This document shows positions 35,324 to 47,919 of a stretch of 64,000 bases of DNA, in pieces. The DNA is from Pogostemon cablin. Taxonomy: Eukaryota > Streptophyta > Magnoliopsida > Lamiales > Lamiaceae. The stretch is taken from positions 29,770,465 through 29,834,464 of the forward strand of contig CM042985.1 of the NCBI GenBank assembly GCA_023678885.1, in the 5' to 3' direction. Positions within the stretch are counted from its first letter, which is position 1. Each line of letters begins with the position of its first letter. The position numbers and the translations under genes were made by a program. The notes under the pieces are model-generated. The model did not search any database. It was not told the DNA's origin and saw only the letters and a list, made by a program, of their open reading frames with translations.

Positions 35324-35660
35324 TAGGAGTCCAACAAGAATGCACCACATGTACCGATGCACCTCCATAATATAAATTAGAGTGTTGTTAAATACACACC
35401 CTTTTTTATTGAGTACACACCCTTTATTGAATACACACCCCTTTTAATTTTATAAATTAGTAATTTTATTGTATACACACCCCTGGAAATCCAAACTTAC
35501 CCTTTTAATTTTTTGATGATACACACCCCTCACAATAAAACTATTTTATTCTATAATTTTATGATTGTGATTATGAACTGGGAAAAGTAAATTGGAAAAA
35601 ATGAAAGTGGTGGATGAACTCGTGAGAGATTTTCTTGTGTACAGAGAATTCACCAACACT

Positions 35661-35852
35661 TAGGGGTGTCAATTTTACCCGCGGGTTCGGGTACCCGGCG
35701 GGTAATACCCGATCGGGTAAGGGTAGGGTAGAGTATAATCGGGTATCGGGTAGGGTATTACCCGTATCCGTTTAAAAAGTTAAGGGTAAGGGTAGGGTAT
35801 GGTTTTTATAAAATATCCGTCTACCCTACCCGATTACCCTACCCGTTTACCC

Positions 35853-35904
<52 letters not shown>

Positions 35905-36514
35905 TTATTTATTTCTTTATACTTATTATTATTATAATGATAGTTATTAAAATATGTCCTTTAATATTTATATATGTATTTTTTTTAGGATGAATCTGTT
36001 GACAATTAAATTTGAGATTATGAAACTATGAAGATCTTTATTACATTTGAAGTTATCAAATCTGTGTAAACTTGAAGCCATGCAACAGTTGAAGATGATT
36101 TTATAAACATTGCTTGATTAGTTTGATTAGTTTTTATCGTGCTACTTGGGTTTTTTAATGCTATTAGTATAACTTGAAGCCTTATTTTGTATTTTGATTC
36201 ATGATTCTTGTGTGGTTAAGAGTGATGATTTATTTATATGTTGGACATTTGTATTTATTTGAGGCGAATAAGATAAAGAGAAGTATCGGCATCATAGGGA
36301 TAAATGAGAATAGTAAGATAATTAGGGTGGTCATTTTAAAATAGGTGGATATCCGTTTACCCGGTGAATATCCGTTTATCCGATGGATAATACACGTACC
36401 CTACCCGATGGTACATTTGAGGGTAATAGGGTAGGGTATGGATGAAGGAAATAGATATAGGGTAGGGTATGGATTTGGCATACCCGTACCATACCCTACC
36501 CATTTACACCCCTA
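35661..36514. mobile_element. hAT-like element, GGGTA type, 854 bp
   Basis: Ends TAGGGGTGTCAATTTTACCC and CCCATTTACACCCCTA. A perfect 8-bp duplication, CCAACACT, flanks it (35653-35660 and 36515-36522). Sub-terminal regions are packed with GGGTA/TACCC repeats. It includes a TA microsatellite near 35856-35900. No transposase. Confidence 0.92.
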
Positions 36515-37517
36515 CCAACACTCCAAATTGCTGAAGTAAATTGCCAACAATTGTAAAAGGAAAGACGAAGTGTTGGAGTTTTTCGGCAGCTTCGACAATG
36601 ATTTGATGTCTTTTAATTCATTCTTTTCCAGTACCGTAGAAATTAGGGTTTACAAAATAAAGAAAAAGAAAAGTGAGAAACATATTTCTTCATCGTTTCT
36701 TCTTTGAAAATCTGTAGAAAGCCAGAAAATCATTCAAAGATTATTCTTACGACATCAACAAGTGTCAGTCTTACTTACAAATTAAGGTAACCTATTTCTA
36801 GAATTTCAAATACATATATTTTTAATTCCAATAGCCATAAAATTTTAATATGTCGTTTATTGTTTGGTTATAGACTTATGTTTAAAATTTCATGATTTTT
36901 GAAGCAGTAATTTATTTTATACAAATTTTATACTTATGTTTGCAGAATCTGAATTTTGTGTATGCATACCTGATTAGAAAATTCGAATTATAAAGTTATA
37001 GTTTTCAAATCCAATGAATTTCGGATATTTTATAATTCTTATATTTTAGAATATTCAGTAAAAATTTCAGATTTAAAATAGGGATATATTAATTTATATT
37101 AATTTTATACTACTTCAAAATCTGTTTCAAGAGAATCTTAATGTATCTTCTAAAAATATGAAATCTTATCTACTGACCTTTAAAAATTATGATTTTTGGA
37201 TATGTTATATATTGATATATTTATTGTAGCATATATTAATTTTAAATAATTTTGACCTATATATTTTAATATACTTTAGTTTTATCACAGCATGACAGAA
37301 ATTTCAGCTTTTATAGTTTTGGTTTTAAAAATATGAAACATATACTTATACATCTTAAAACTTAATATTTCATGTTAGATGATGAACATTACAAGGATTC
37401 AAGTATAATCAATTACATCCATATGCATCCACGACATTCATTCCAGGTGGGGAAATTCTTACTTGACTTTATTAACTGCTGCTTGTGGTATCTTTGAGTT
37501 CATGCATGTACAGATAG

Positions 37518-37637
37518 GTCTCATGACCTTTATAAACGAGACATAGGTCTCATGACCTTTATAAACGAGACATGACGAGACATAGGTCTCATGACCTTTA
37601 TAAACGAGACATAGATCTCATGATCTTTATAAACGAG
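37518..37637. repeat. Minisatellite, four copies of a 29-30 bp unit
   Basis: The unit contains GGTCTCATGACCTTTATAAA and CGAGACATA. The complete Tekay-like LTRs have this unit only once (39649-39680, 46280-46310), so it expanded in this copy. Confidence 0.88.
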
Positions 37638-38126
37638 ACTTTTACTACATGAACAATTGAGCAATCAGTTATTCAGTACATTTACATTTACATGATTTAG
37701 GTTACTTAATTGGTATTTGCATGTGTTATTTAATTCTGTCAAGTATAGTATCCCCACTGAGCTTGTGGTTTTGCTCATCCCATCACTTCATAACATTTCA
37801 GGTCTAAGAGATGGAACGTAGAGAGAGGCGATGGGTGGTGATTAATTGTCGGTATGGAAATAGAGAAATTAATACAATTGCATTTTAGAAAGTTAAATCT
37901 CTTATTTTATAAATTATATTGATTGGATAAAGGTTGATTTTTTATTTTAAATAATATGATTACTGTTCAAAGAGAATTTCATAAGGTTTATTTTCACTTT
38001 TAGATCATATGGTTGAGACTTAGTTAAAAGTATCATATATATATATATCTTCAGTTTAAAGTTGCTGCTAGTTTCAAAAAATAATGTTTTGAATAAAATT
38101 AATATTTAGTCATGTCCTAAATAGTT

Positions 38127-38233
<107 letters not shown>

Positions 38234-38254
38234 TTTGGGATGTGACAGAGTGGA

Positions 38255-40096
38255 TGTAACGTCAGCATATTTCTATACGTATAATATACATATATTTACT
38301 AATTATATTTATTATATATCTATTATTTATTTATTAAGATTTGAATTTATTTTTGGATTATTCCATCCCATTATTCTCTCAACTTCACAGCCCATCATCC
38401 CTTAGAAATAGGATATTCTATCACGTTCACATCAAATCCCTCCGCACGTTTCATTCTGTTTAATAAATAAATCTCTCTTCATATCATACACACTCAGAAA
38501 CCCAACGGAAAATTTATTCTCTTCCATGATAAATTAGTAGACCATATCAATCTGATTTCGGAAGCGTCGGCTTTGTTCACTTCCAAGGGTTATCGTTCTT
38601 CCTTTCCGTCGTAAGGTTCTTCAAGAGTGTAAGTTCTTCATTATTATTGTAAGTCATTCACTTGTATCGTGATTTCATTAGAGAATTGGTATATCTGCCT
38701 TTTAGATTGGACTGATCCTGCACTCTTAATTCGTAGTATTATTCTTTAACGTAGTTGAGATCTTGTTCCCTTTGTGGACTAGCCCCTTATTGATTTGTTT
38801 TCCTTTTTATAGTTTACATATACATATGATATATTGATTTAATTCTAGAGTTGTACAGATGACCATCAGCTTATTAAATCAGTCTCATATTAACTACCTT
38901 TCCATATACAAATTATATTCACGTGATGTTGATTCAAAAATCTTCTGCTAATTTAAATACTTTACATACGTATATATTTTTACTTAAAATTGGTGGCTAG
39001 CTTATCACTTTTCCACGTCACCTTTAGTGCGTAATTTGGATTCATAATCGGAGTATTAATCCAAATCCATATACAATACCCATTCATTATTATTTGGATA
39101 ATAACAATATATCTATGTAAATAAAGTTGTGCACGTGGATTTTTGTTTTCAAGCTGGTGTACAAATTTCAGTTCTAGATTTCCCTTTTTAATAGTACATC
39201 AAATTTGTTTCTGTCCAGCAATCCACCTATTTATATTTTATTATTATTATCTTTATTTATTTAATTATTATCTAATTACTCTTATTATTATTATTTTTTT
39301 TATATACTTAATTATGTCAGAACACATATGTACAATAAGCATGTTCCTTATAGTTAATACTAGGAGATTATCAGTATTCTATTTTTTTTCTTCCATATAT
39401 ACAGATAGACATTATGTCATTATTTGATTTTATTAACATACCATTTAGTTTCATATCACCTTATTAGTATTAGAACTTAGTCCTACTTATTTTTACGTTA
39501 ATATGCGACAAGGAGTTCGAGAGATAGACGTTCTACTGCATCAATATTTGAACTACAGTCAACTTAATTTATTTTAAAGGTGGGGGAATTCTTACTTGAC
39601 TCTATTAACTGCTATATTGTGGTATCTTTGAGTTCATGCATGTACATATAGGTCTCCTGACCTTTATAAACGAGGCATTTACTACTTGAATAATTGAGAA
39701 ATCTTATTCAGTACATTTACATTTACATCTACATTCCATGTTACTTATTTGGTATTTGCATGTGGTATTTAATTTTGGCAAGTATGTTTCTCCACTGAGC
39801 TTGTGGTTTTGCTCACCCCAAATATTTTAACATTTCAGATGGAGGAGCTGGCGTGGTGGGACATAAGGAAGATGCTTATCACAAATTTTATCTTCATTAA
39901 GACCATATTATTATTTCTAAAATTTTGCTAGACTTATTGACTTATGCAATTTATTTTAGTAATTTCATTTGGATTTTATAACTTATCAAGTTGGATCTTT
40001 TGATTATTAAATTTATTTCTTTTATGCTTCCGCTCAAAGTGGTTTTTATTTGGTAAATATGATGTTTTTAAATAGTTAGAAATTTAGGATGTGACA
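38255..40096 (+). repeat. 5' LTR of the Tekay-like element
   Basis: TGTAACGTCAGCAT...GGATGTGACA, 1842 bp, same length as its partner at 44885-46726. Confidence 0.95.
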
Positions 40097-40099
40097 TTG

Positions 40100-40110
40100 T
40101 GGTATCAGAG
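40100..40110 (+). other. Primer binding site, initiator tRNA-Met type
   Basis: TGGTATCAGAG, 3 bp after the LTR end, complementary to the 3' end of plant initiator tRNA-Met. Confidence 0.88.
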
Positions 40111-40360
40111 TGGTTATACGATTCTGTATACCTGTTTAAAAAAAATGCTAGCATCTATCCGTCACACTACGGCAGCTCCAATGAGGTATGACATTTACAG
40201 AAATTACATTTATGCAAGTTTATTATTTTATGAATTCATGTGAGCTTAAAATATTTTTAAAGGATTTCAATACGAGTATTGATGCAGTAAGGACAAATCA
40301 TTTATAGCATTTAGAACCTTTTAATTAGAATTATTTTACATCGTTAGTAAAACGCTTAAT

Positions 40361-41292
40361 GTGTTAGTAGCCCGAATTGTATGCAGGATGCAGGCCGGAC
40401 GTAGACTTAGAACTCCTCGTAGGAATCCTAATAGAAATGCTAATGCTAATGCCGATGATGCTAATGCTTTGCCGAACTTGGTTCCGAACCCTAATCAGAA
40501 CCAAGCTCCGCCTGAAGTTCCGCAGCAAGTTCCGCAAGAAGTCCAGGGAAATTCTCAAGGAGATTTATCAGAGAGTATGTGGAGGAGATGTTCATTACCT
40601 TGGACAGAATTTTTGATGTTATGGAGTGCAATGATGCACAACGAGTCCGTCTGGCTTCTTTTCTGATCGTCGAGGATGCATATCACTGGTGGAGTGGCTA
40701 TTGAAGGATGAGACCAGCTGAGGATAGGACAACTCTCACTTGGGATGATTTTAAGGACATTGTGATGGACGAATATTACCCCGACTCTTACCGTGATGAG
40801 AAGGAAGCTGAGTTCCTTGAGTTGCAGCAGGGAAATATGACAGTGATTGAGTATGAGAGAAAGTTCAACCAGCTGTGCAGATCTTCCCCAGATTTGGTTG
40901 ACACTGACAGTAAAAAGACTAAACGTTTCCTGAAGGGGTTACGACCTGACATACGTTATATCATCGCCGGAAGTGGTCCTATGTCTTTTGCTGAGACACA
41001 TCGGAGAGCAGCAGGGTTAGGTGCGACTATGCAGATGGAGGAAGCAAGACAGAAAAAGGCTGAGACTTCTGGAAAAAGGAAGTGGGAAGGTGCTACTCAA
41101 AGTAGAAGCGTAAATCAGTCTAAGCAAGCAAACACTGGGAAGAGCACTGGGCCAAACTATCAGACACCTAAGCCTATTTGCACCACATGTGGAAAGAATC
41201 ATAGAAGAACGTGTTTGGTTGGTCAGGGAAGATGTTACGATGTCATGAGCCGGGGCACACATCATATAACTGCCCTAAGGGAGCACAGATGA
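40361..41292 (+). pseudogene. Tekay-like gag, broken
   Basis: The start is probably Met at 40388 (MQAGRRLRTPRRNPNRN). After a Pro/Asn/Gln-rich start the frame shifts near 40572; by the usual gag layout a stretch before the capsid core appears to be deleted there. The next frame reads ITLDRIFDVMECNDAQRVR and EDAYHWW, and is cut by a TGA at 40702-40704. The third open part (40708-41292) has TWDDFKDIVMDEYYPDSYR, FLELQQGNMTVIEYERKF and FLKGLRPDI, the conserved gag core. A further frame change near 41235 falls inside the zinc knuckle. Confidence 0.88.
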
Positions 41293-44200
41293 GTTCAGGA
41301 ACGAGGGGACAGCCACAGATGAGTTCAAGATCCAGAGCACATCCTGCAGCTAGTGGACCTACTCAGAGATCAAGTGGGAGGTCGAGGATGTTTGCTATGA
41401 TCGATGAGAAAGAAAGACAAGAGCCGGGTGTGATGTCAGGTATGTTATCAGTATCTAATGTTCCTGCTTTAGCACTATTTGATACTGGAGCTTCTCATTC
41501 TTTCATATCCAAAAAGTTTTGCAACGTGCTTGGTAGTAAAATGTTTGAGGTAGATGAATCTCTATCTCTAGATATTAGTTTACTTGCCGGAAAGGGGATT
41601 CATACTCATACTATGGTGAAAGACATCAACATATGCATTAATGGGAAAAATCTTGAAGCTGAACTGTATGTGATAGACATGAAGAACTTTGACATAATTC
41701 TAGGAATGGATTGGTTAGCTAAGTATCAAGCGAATGTCAGATGCCGAGATCGGAAGATAACCTTTACACTTCCAAGTGATGAGGGAATAACTGTTTATGA
41801 AGCCAAGAGTGGTTTTGTACCACGAGTGATTTCTGCACTGAAAGCAGTAAAGATGTTGAGGAAAGGAACTTGTAAAGGGTATCTGGTGAATATATTGGGT
41901 ACTCCTTCTGAGATGGTTACGATATCTGATGTACCTATCGTATGTGAATACCCAGACGTATTTCCTGACGATTTGACCGGAATCGCAGTGGATCGACAAG
42001 TTGAATTCACTATAGATTTGATGCCTGGGGCAGCACCGGTATCAAAAGCACCGTATAGAATGGCACCCACGGAGCTACAGGAATTGAAAATTCAGATTCA
42101 AGAATTACTCGACTTGGGTCTTGTACGACCAAGTGTCTCACCGTGGGGAGCACCAGTTCTCTTTATGAAGAAGAAGGATGGAACTCTAAGAATGTGCATT
42201 GACTATCGAGAGTTGAACCGTCTAACTGTGAAGAACAAATATCCACTACCCAGAATTGAAGATTTATTTGATCAGCTAGCAGGAGCAAGTACATTTTCAA
42301 AGATTGATCTGAGATCAGGCTATCATCAGCTAAAGATCAAAGAGGGAGATATAGCCAAGACGGCTTTTAGAACGCGCTACGGGCACTACGAATTTGTAGT
42401 GATGCCTTTTGGATTAACAAATGCACCGGCAGTATTCATGGATTTGATGAACAGAGTTTTCCACCCGTACTTGGACCAATTTGTCATTGTCTTCATAGAT
42501 GATATATTGGTATACTCGAAAGATAAGCTGCAACATGAAGAGCATCTAAGAATTGTACTTGAGACACTTCGCAGAGAGAAGTTGTATGCCAAGTTCAAGA
42601 AATGTGAATTTTGGCTAACTCGGATTGCATTTTTAGGGCACGTGATTACTGCTCAAGGGATTGAAGTTGACCCATCGAAAGTGGAGGCTGTAAACGAGTG
42701 GAGGTCTCCTACCAGTGTGAATGAAGTTCGGAGTTTCTTAGGGTTGGCTGGTTACTATCGAAGATTTATTGAAGGATTCTCCAAGATAGCAATCCCTTTA
42801 ACTTGGTTGACTAGAAAATGAGTGAAGTTTCAGTGGACGGATGTGTGTGAGGCAAGTTTTCAGAAACTAAAGGAGAGTTTGACTTCAGCACCAGTTTTGG
42901 TCATTCCTAATCCTACAGAAGAGTTTACAGTTTACAGTGATGCATCCAAACAAGGACTTGGTTGCATTCTGATGCAGCATGGGAAAGTTGTGGCTTATGC
43001 TTCAAGGCAATTGAAGACACATGAGATGAACTACCCCCACACATGACCTGGAGCTTGCGGCAGTGGTCCACGCTTTAAAGATTTGGAGACACTACCTGTA
43101 TGGAGTGAGATGTGTGATTTACACGGACCACAAAAGTTTGAAGTATATCTTCACACAAAAGGAGTTAAACATGAGACAAAGGAGATGGCTAGAGCTTGTC
43201 AAGGATTATGATTGCACCATTGATTACCACCCGGGTAAGGCAAATGTAGTGGCAGATGCGTTGAGTCGCAAGACGAAGGGAGAGATGAGTTGTTTGCTCA
43301 CCGAGCAAGAAAAATTGGTGAATGTGTTTGCTAGAATGAGAATTGAGATCTTAATACCACCTAAGAGTACAAATGCAGTTCTGTCAGCTTTAGTGGTACA
43401 GCCTACATTGAGAGAAAAGATCAGAAAGGCTCAAAGTCGAGATTCCTTTTTACAAAAGATGAGAGGACGAGTGAGTGAAGAAGTAGGCAAAGGTTTTACA
43501 GTTACAGATGATGGAACTTTGATTTATGAGGGAAGGTTGTGTGTTCCATGTGATGAAAACTTGAAGAGAGAAATTTTGGAAGAGGCACATGATACGCCTT
43601 ATACAGTGCATCCGGGAGGAACAAAGATGTATCATGATCTCAAGGAGAGGTTCTGGTGGAGAGGTATGAAGCTAGATATTGGAAGTTTTGTGGAGAGATG
43701 TTTAACTTGTCAACAAGTTAAAGCTGAACACCAACGACCAGCCAGGAAGTTACAACCTTTGGAGATACTTGAATGGAAGTGGGATCAGATAGCCATGGAT
43801 TTTGTAGTGGGATTACCAAGATCTGTCAAAGGTAATCATGCTATATGGGTCATAATTGATCGTTTGACAAAGTGTGCTCACTTTTTGCCAGTAAAGATGA
43901 CATTTGGAATGGAACAGTTTGCACAGCTATACATTCAAGAGATAGTGAGGTTGCATGGGGTACCTAAATCAATTGTTTCTGATAGAGATACCCGATTTAC
44001 TTCAAAATTTTGGAAGAGTTTACACAGTGCTTTGGGGACAAAGTTGAATTTCAGTACAACTTTTCATCCGCAGTCAGATGGGCAGTCTGAAAGGACGATC
44101 CAGACTTTGGAAGATATGTTGAGAGCATGTGTTCTTGATTTGGGTAGCAGTTGGGAGAAGTACTTGCCTTTAGTGGAATTTGCATATAACAATAGTTTTC

Positions 44201-44873
44201 AAGCAACTATTGGAATGGCACCTTATGAGGCTTTGTACGGAAGAAAATGTAGATCACCTCTATATTGGGATGAAGTTGGAGAAAGAAGAGTGTTGGGACC
44301 ACAAATAGTTGAGGAAACAGTTGACAAAGTTGAGATGATCCGAGAGAAGATTAAAACAGCTCAAGATAGACAGAAGTCTTATGCAGATAATCGTCGGAGG
44401 GATTTGCAGTTTGATGTGGGAGAACACGTATTCTTGAGGGTTTCACCCATGAGAGGAGTAGTTCGCTTTGGGAAGAAAGGAAAGTTGAGGCCAAGATTTA
44501 TTGGGCCGTTTGATATTTTGGGACGAGTTGGAGAGTTGGCTTATCGATTAGCTTTGCCGCCGGAGCTATCTGCAGTTCACAACGTTTTTCACGTCTCCAT
44601 GTTGAGGAAGTATGTGCATGATCAAACTCATGTGATCAATCACGCGGTTGTTCACCTGAATGATGACTTGACTTATGAGGAAGAGCCGATTGAGATTTTG
44701 GAAAGGAAGGTCCTAAAGACGAGAAGTAGAGATATTCCACTAATGAAAGTATGATGGAGTCGTCACACTAATGATGAGGCCACATGGGAGCGAGAAGATG
44801 ATTTACATACTAGATTTCCTACTCTCTTTAGCAACGGTACATTATTTAATTTTGAGGACGAAATTTTATTTTA
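41211..44873 (+). pseudogene. Tekay-like pol (protease, RT, RNase H, integrase), broken
   Basis: Frame 41211-42821: second half of the CCHC knuckle, protease DTGAS (residues 91-95), RT with FIDD at 428-431, ended by a TGA at 42819-42821. The same frame continues with RNase H (YSDASKQGLGCIL) to a one-base frame change at the C run 43034-43038. Frame 43063-44754: rest of RNase H (YTDHKSLKYIF), integrase zinc finger (about residues 180-230, with CLTCQQVK), core motifs DFVVGLP, SDRDTRF and GQSERTIQTLE, GPF and HNVFHVSML in the C-terminal part, and a TGA at 44752-44754. After it the frame reads the end of a chromodomain-like tail (DEATWERED, FPTLF). Confidence 0.92.
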
Positions 44874-44884
44874 GAGGGGTAGGA
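44873..44884 (+). other. Polypurine tract of the Tekay-like element
   Basis: AGAGGGGTAGGA directly before the 3' LTR; it primes plus-strand DNA synthesis. Confidence 0.85.
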
Positions 44885-46726
44885 TGTAACGTCAGCATAT
44901 TTCTATACGTATAATATACATATATTTACTAATTATATTTATTATATATCTATTATTTATTTATTAAGATTTGAATTTATTTTTGGATTATTCCATCCCA
45001 TTATTCTCTCAACTTCACAGCCCATCATCCCTTAGAAATAGGATATTCTATCACGTTCACATCAAAACCCTCCGCACGTTTCATTATGTTTAATAAATAA
45101 ATCTCTCTTCATATAATACACACTCAGAAACCCTACGGCAAAATTTATTCTCTTCCATGATAAATTAGTAGACCATATCAATCTGATTTCGGAAGCGTCG
45201 GCTTTGTTCACTTCCAAGGGTTATCGTTCTTTCTTTCCGTCGTAAGGTTCTTCAAGAGTGTAAGTTCTTCATTATTATTGTAAGTCATTCACTTGTATCG
45301 TGATTTCATTAGAGAATTGGTATATCTGCCTTTTAGATTGGACTGATCCTGCACTCTTAATTCGTAGTATTATTCTTTAATGTAGTTGAGATCTTGTTCC
45401 CTTTGTGGACTAGCCCCTTATTGATTTGTTTTCCTTTTTATAGTTTACATATACATATGGTATATTGATTTAATTCTAGAGTTGTACAGATGACCATCAG
45501 CTTATTAAATCAGTCTCATATTAACTACCTTTCCATATACAAATTATATTCACGTGATGTTGATTCAAAAATCTTCTGCTAATTTAAATACTTTACATAC
45601 GTATATATTTTTACTTAAAATTGGTGGCTAGCTTATCACTTTTCCACGTCACCTTTAGTGCGTAATCTGGATTCATAATCGGAGTATTAATCCAAATCCA
45701 TATACAATACCCATTCATTATTATTTGGATAATAACAATATATCTATGTAAATAAAGTTGTGCACGTGGATTTTTGTTTTCAAGCTGGTGTACAAATTTC
45801 AGTTCTAGATTTCCCTTTTTAATAGTACATCAAATTTGTTTCTGTCCAGCAATCCACCTATTTATATTTTATTATTATTATCTTTATTTATTTAATTATT
45901 ATCTAATTACTCTTATTATTATTGTTTTTTTTATATACTTAATTATGTCATAACACATATGTACAATAAGCATGTTCCTTATAGTTAATACTAGGAGATT
46001 ATCAATATTCTATTTTTTTTCTTCCATATATACAGATAGACATTATGTCATTATTTGATTTTATTAACATACCATTTAATTTCATATCACCTTATTAGTA
46101 TTAGAACTTAGTCCTACTTATTTTTACGTTAATAGGCGACAAGGAGTTCGAGAGATAGACGTTCTACTGCATCAATATTTGAACTACAGTCAACTCAATT
46201 TATTTTAAAGGTGGGGGAATTCTTACTTGACTCTATTAACTGCTATATTGTGGTATCTTTGAGTTCATGCATGTACATATAGGTCTCCTGACCTTTATAA
46301 ACGAGGCATTTAATACTTGAATAATTGAGAAATCTTATTCAGTACATTTACATTTACATCTACATTCCATGTTACTTATTTGGTATTTGCATGGGTATTT
46401 AATTTTGGCAAGTATGTTTCTCCACTGAGCTTGTGGTTTTGCTCATCCCAAATATTTTAACATTTCAGATGGAGGAGCTGGCGTGGTGGGACATAAGGAA
46501 GATGCTTAGCACAAATTTTATCTTCATTAAGACCATATTATTATTTCTAAAATTTTGCTAGACTTATTGACTTATGCAATTTATTTTAGTAATTTCATTT
46601 GGATTTTATAACTTATCAAGTTGGATCTTTTGATTATTAAATTTATTTCTTTTATGCTTCCGCTCAAAGTGATTTTTATTTGGTAAATATGATGTTTTTA
46701 AATAGTTAGAAATTTAGGATGTGACA
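44885..46726 (+). repeat. 3' LTR of the Tekay-like element
   Basis: TGTAACGTCAGCAT...GGATGTGACA, 1842 bp. Confidence 0.95.
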
Positions 46727-47205
46727 GATCAAATCCTTCCACTTTCTCAACGACATACAAGGATTCAAGAAACTCTAATTAATCAGCTTTAATAAAACCG
46801 CCACCGTCTTCTAGGATCTCTCCGGTGCCAAATACGAATCTAGACCAGAACTCGTTTTTGGATTCTATATCGCTGTTATCGTCGTGACAGCATAATCGTT
46901 CTCTTCATCGGCGTACCTCAAAAAAACCTCCACTCGCCGATGATCTTGAGGAGAGAGCATGTGTACGGGACGAAGCCATATTCCATAACTATCGTCATTG
47001 GCGGCAAGGAGAGCAAAATCCATCAAATGTAAGCTAGTCAATGACCAGAGACTATATTTCGCCATTGACGACAAACGGTGCTTCAGATTAAGCATTTGAA
47101 GTGGAAATTAAGGGGCAGCGAAAGCGTTGAAATCAACGGAAATCATTTACAAATCTCGTGGGATATTTACAACTGATTGTTCAATCGTGATTGGAGTGAA
47201 GACGG
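46727..47205. other. Interior of the swollen DNA transposon, first part
   Basis: GC is higher than around it. Continues after the solo LTR at 49064 to about 49320. A 76-codon minus-strand frame (46865-47095) and a 95-codon plus-strand frame after the LTR exist, but no family is recognised. It may be a captured gene piece split by the solo LTR. Confidence 0.4.
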
Positions 47206-47760
47206 TGTTGAGAGTGAAAATAAGCGTGTTTTAGTGTTCAATTTAACACCTTTTTGATTGATATTCTTGTCATATATTAGCACAATGGTCTTATATTCAT
47301 TATATGTGAGAAAAAGGTACACTTGAGGCATTTTATTGTGTTTTAGGTGGAAAAAGGGATCAAAAGTGCTAAGTTGGAGAAAATGTGCAATTTGTGCAAG
47401 AATGCTGAAAACGCACATCCAACTTTCATAATTATTCTGTGTTTGTGTGGAGCTCAAAACTGATGTCGTGATACATTTTTGGAAAGCTACTGAAGAGAGG
47501 GTCGTTTTGGCGTAAAGAACATCCCATTTGGAGGCCGAACGAGGAAGTTATGAGCAAAGTAGTGAAGCCGCGCGAGCTGTGCCGAACAGAACAGATGTTC
47601 TACTTTCCATAGCTTGTTACAGATTCAATTCTTAGAGTTTTTGTTAGTTCTTTATATGGATAGAAAGCCCAGGAAGAGAGGATCGCGTGAGCACAAAAAT
47701 CACTCAATTCAGAGGTCGGATGTGAAAGTTATACGTGAAACGGCGAGACTGCGCAAATCA

Positions 47761-47816
47761 GTTCGACCTAGGTTCGACCAGAGACATTCTGGTTCGACCT
47801 GTTGACGAGGTCGAAC
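47761..47816. repeat. Palindrome unit in the solo LTR
   Basis: GTTCGACC, GGTTCGACC, GGTTCGACC and GGTCGAACC within 56 bp; a single unit compared with five in the left LTR (10126-10476). Confidence 0.85.
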
Positions 47817-47912
47817 CATGCTTCGGGAACTTACCAAATCTGTATTTTTGAGGCCTAAACGCATGAGATAATTAAGGAGGCCCATTCCAAGCATAGGAGA
47901 CGTGATTACAAG

Positions 47913-47919
47913 TATAAAA
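47913..47919 (+). promoter_or_regulatory. Putative TATA box of the solo LTR
   Basis: TATAAAA in the context GATTACAAG, as at 10025-10031. It lies about 97 bp after the palindrome unit. Confidence 0.6.

Larger units (their letters stand above)
38255..46726 (+). mobile_element. Tekay/Del-like Ty3/gypsy retrotransposon, full length, defective
   Basis: Two LTRs of 1842 bp (38255-40096 and 44885-46726), an initiator-Met-type primer site, gag, protease, RT, RNase H, integrase and a purine tract in the usual gypsy order. The integrase ends with a chromodomain-like tail, placing it near the Tekay/Del chromoviruses. By eye I count about twenty differences between the LTRs, about 1%, so the insertion is young. 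Yet gag and pol hold at least six breaks. The flanks (GTGGA left, GATCA right) do not match, so no 5-bp target duplication is present. Confidence 0.93.

Noticed and set aside
37518..37637. Possible CRISPR-like array
   Set aside because: Units are contiguous without spacers and lie in a plant LTR.
39143..39427. 94-codon plus-strand frame
   Set aside because: Inside the Tekay LTR; hydrophobic only because of the T-rich sequence.
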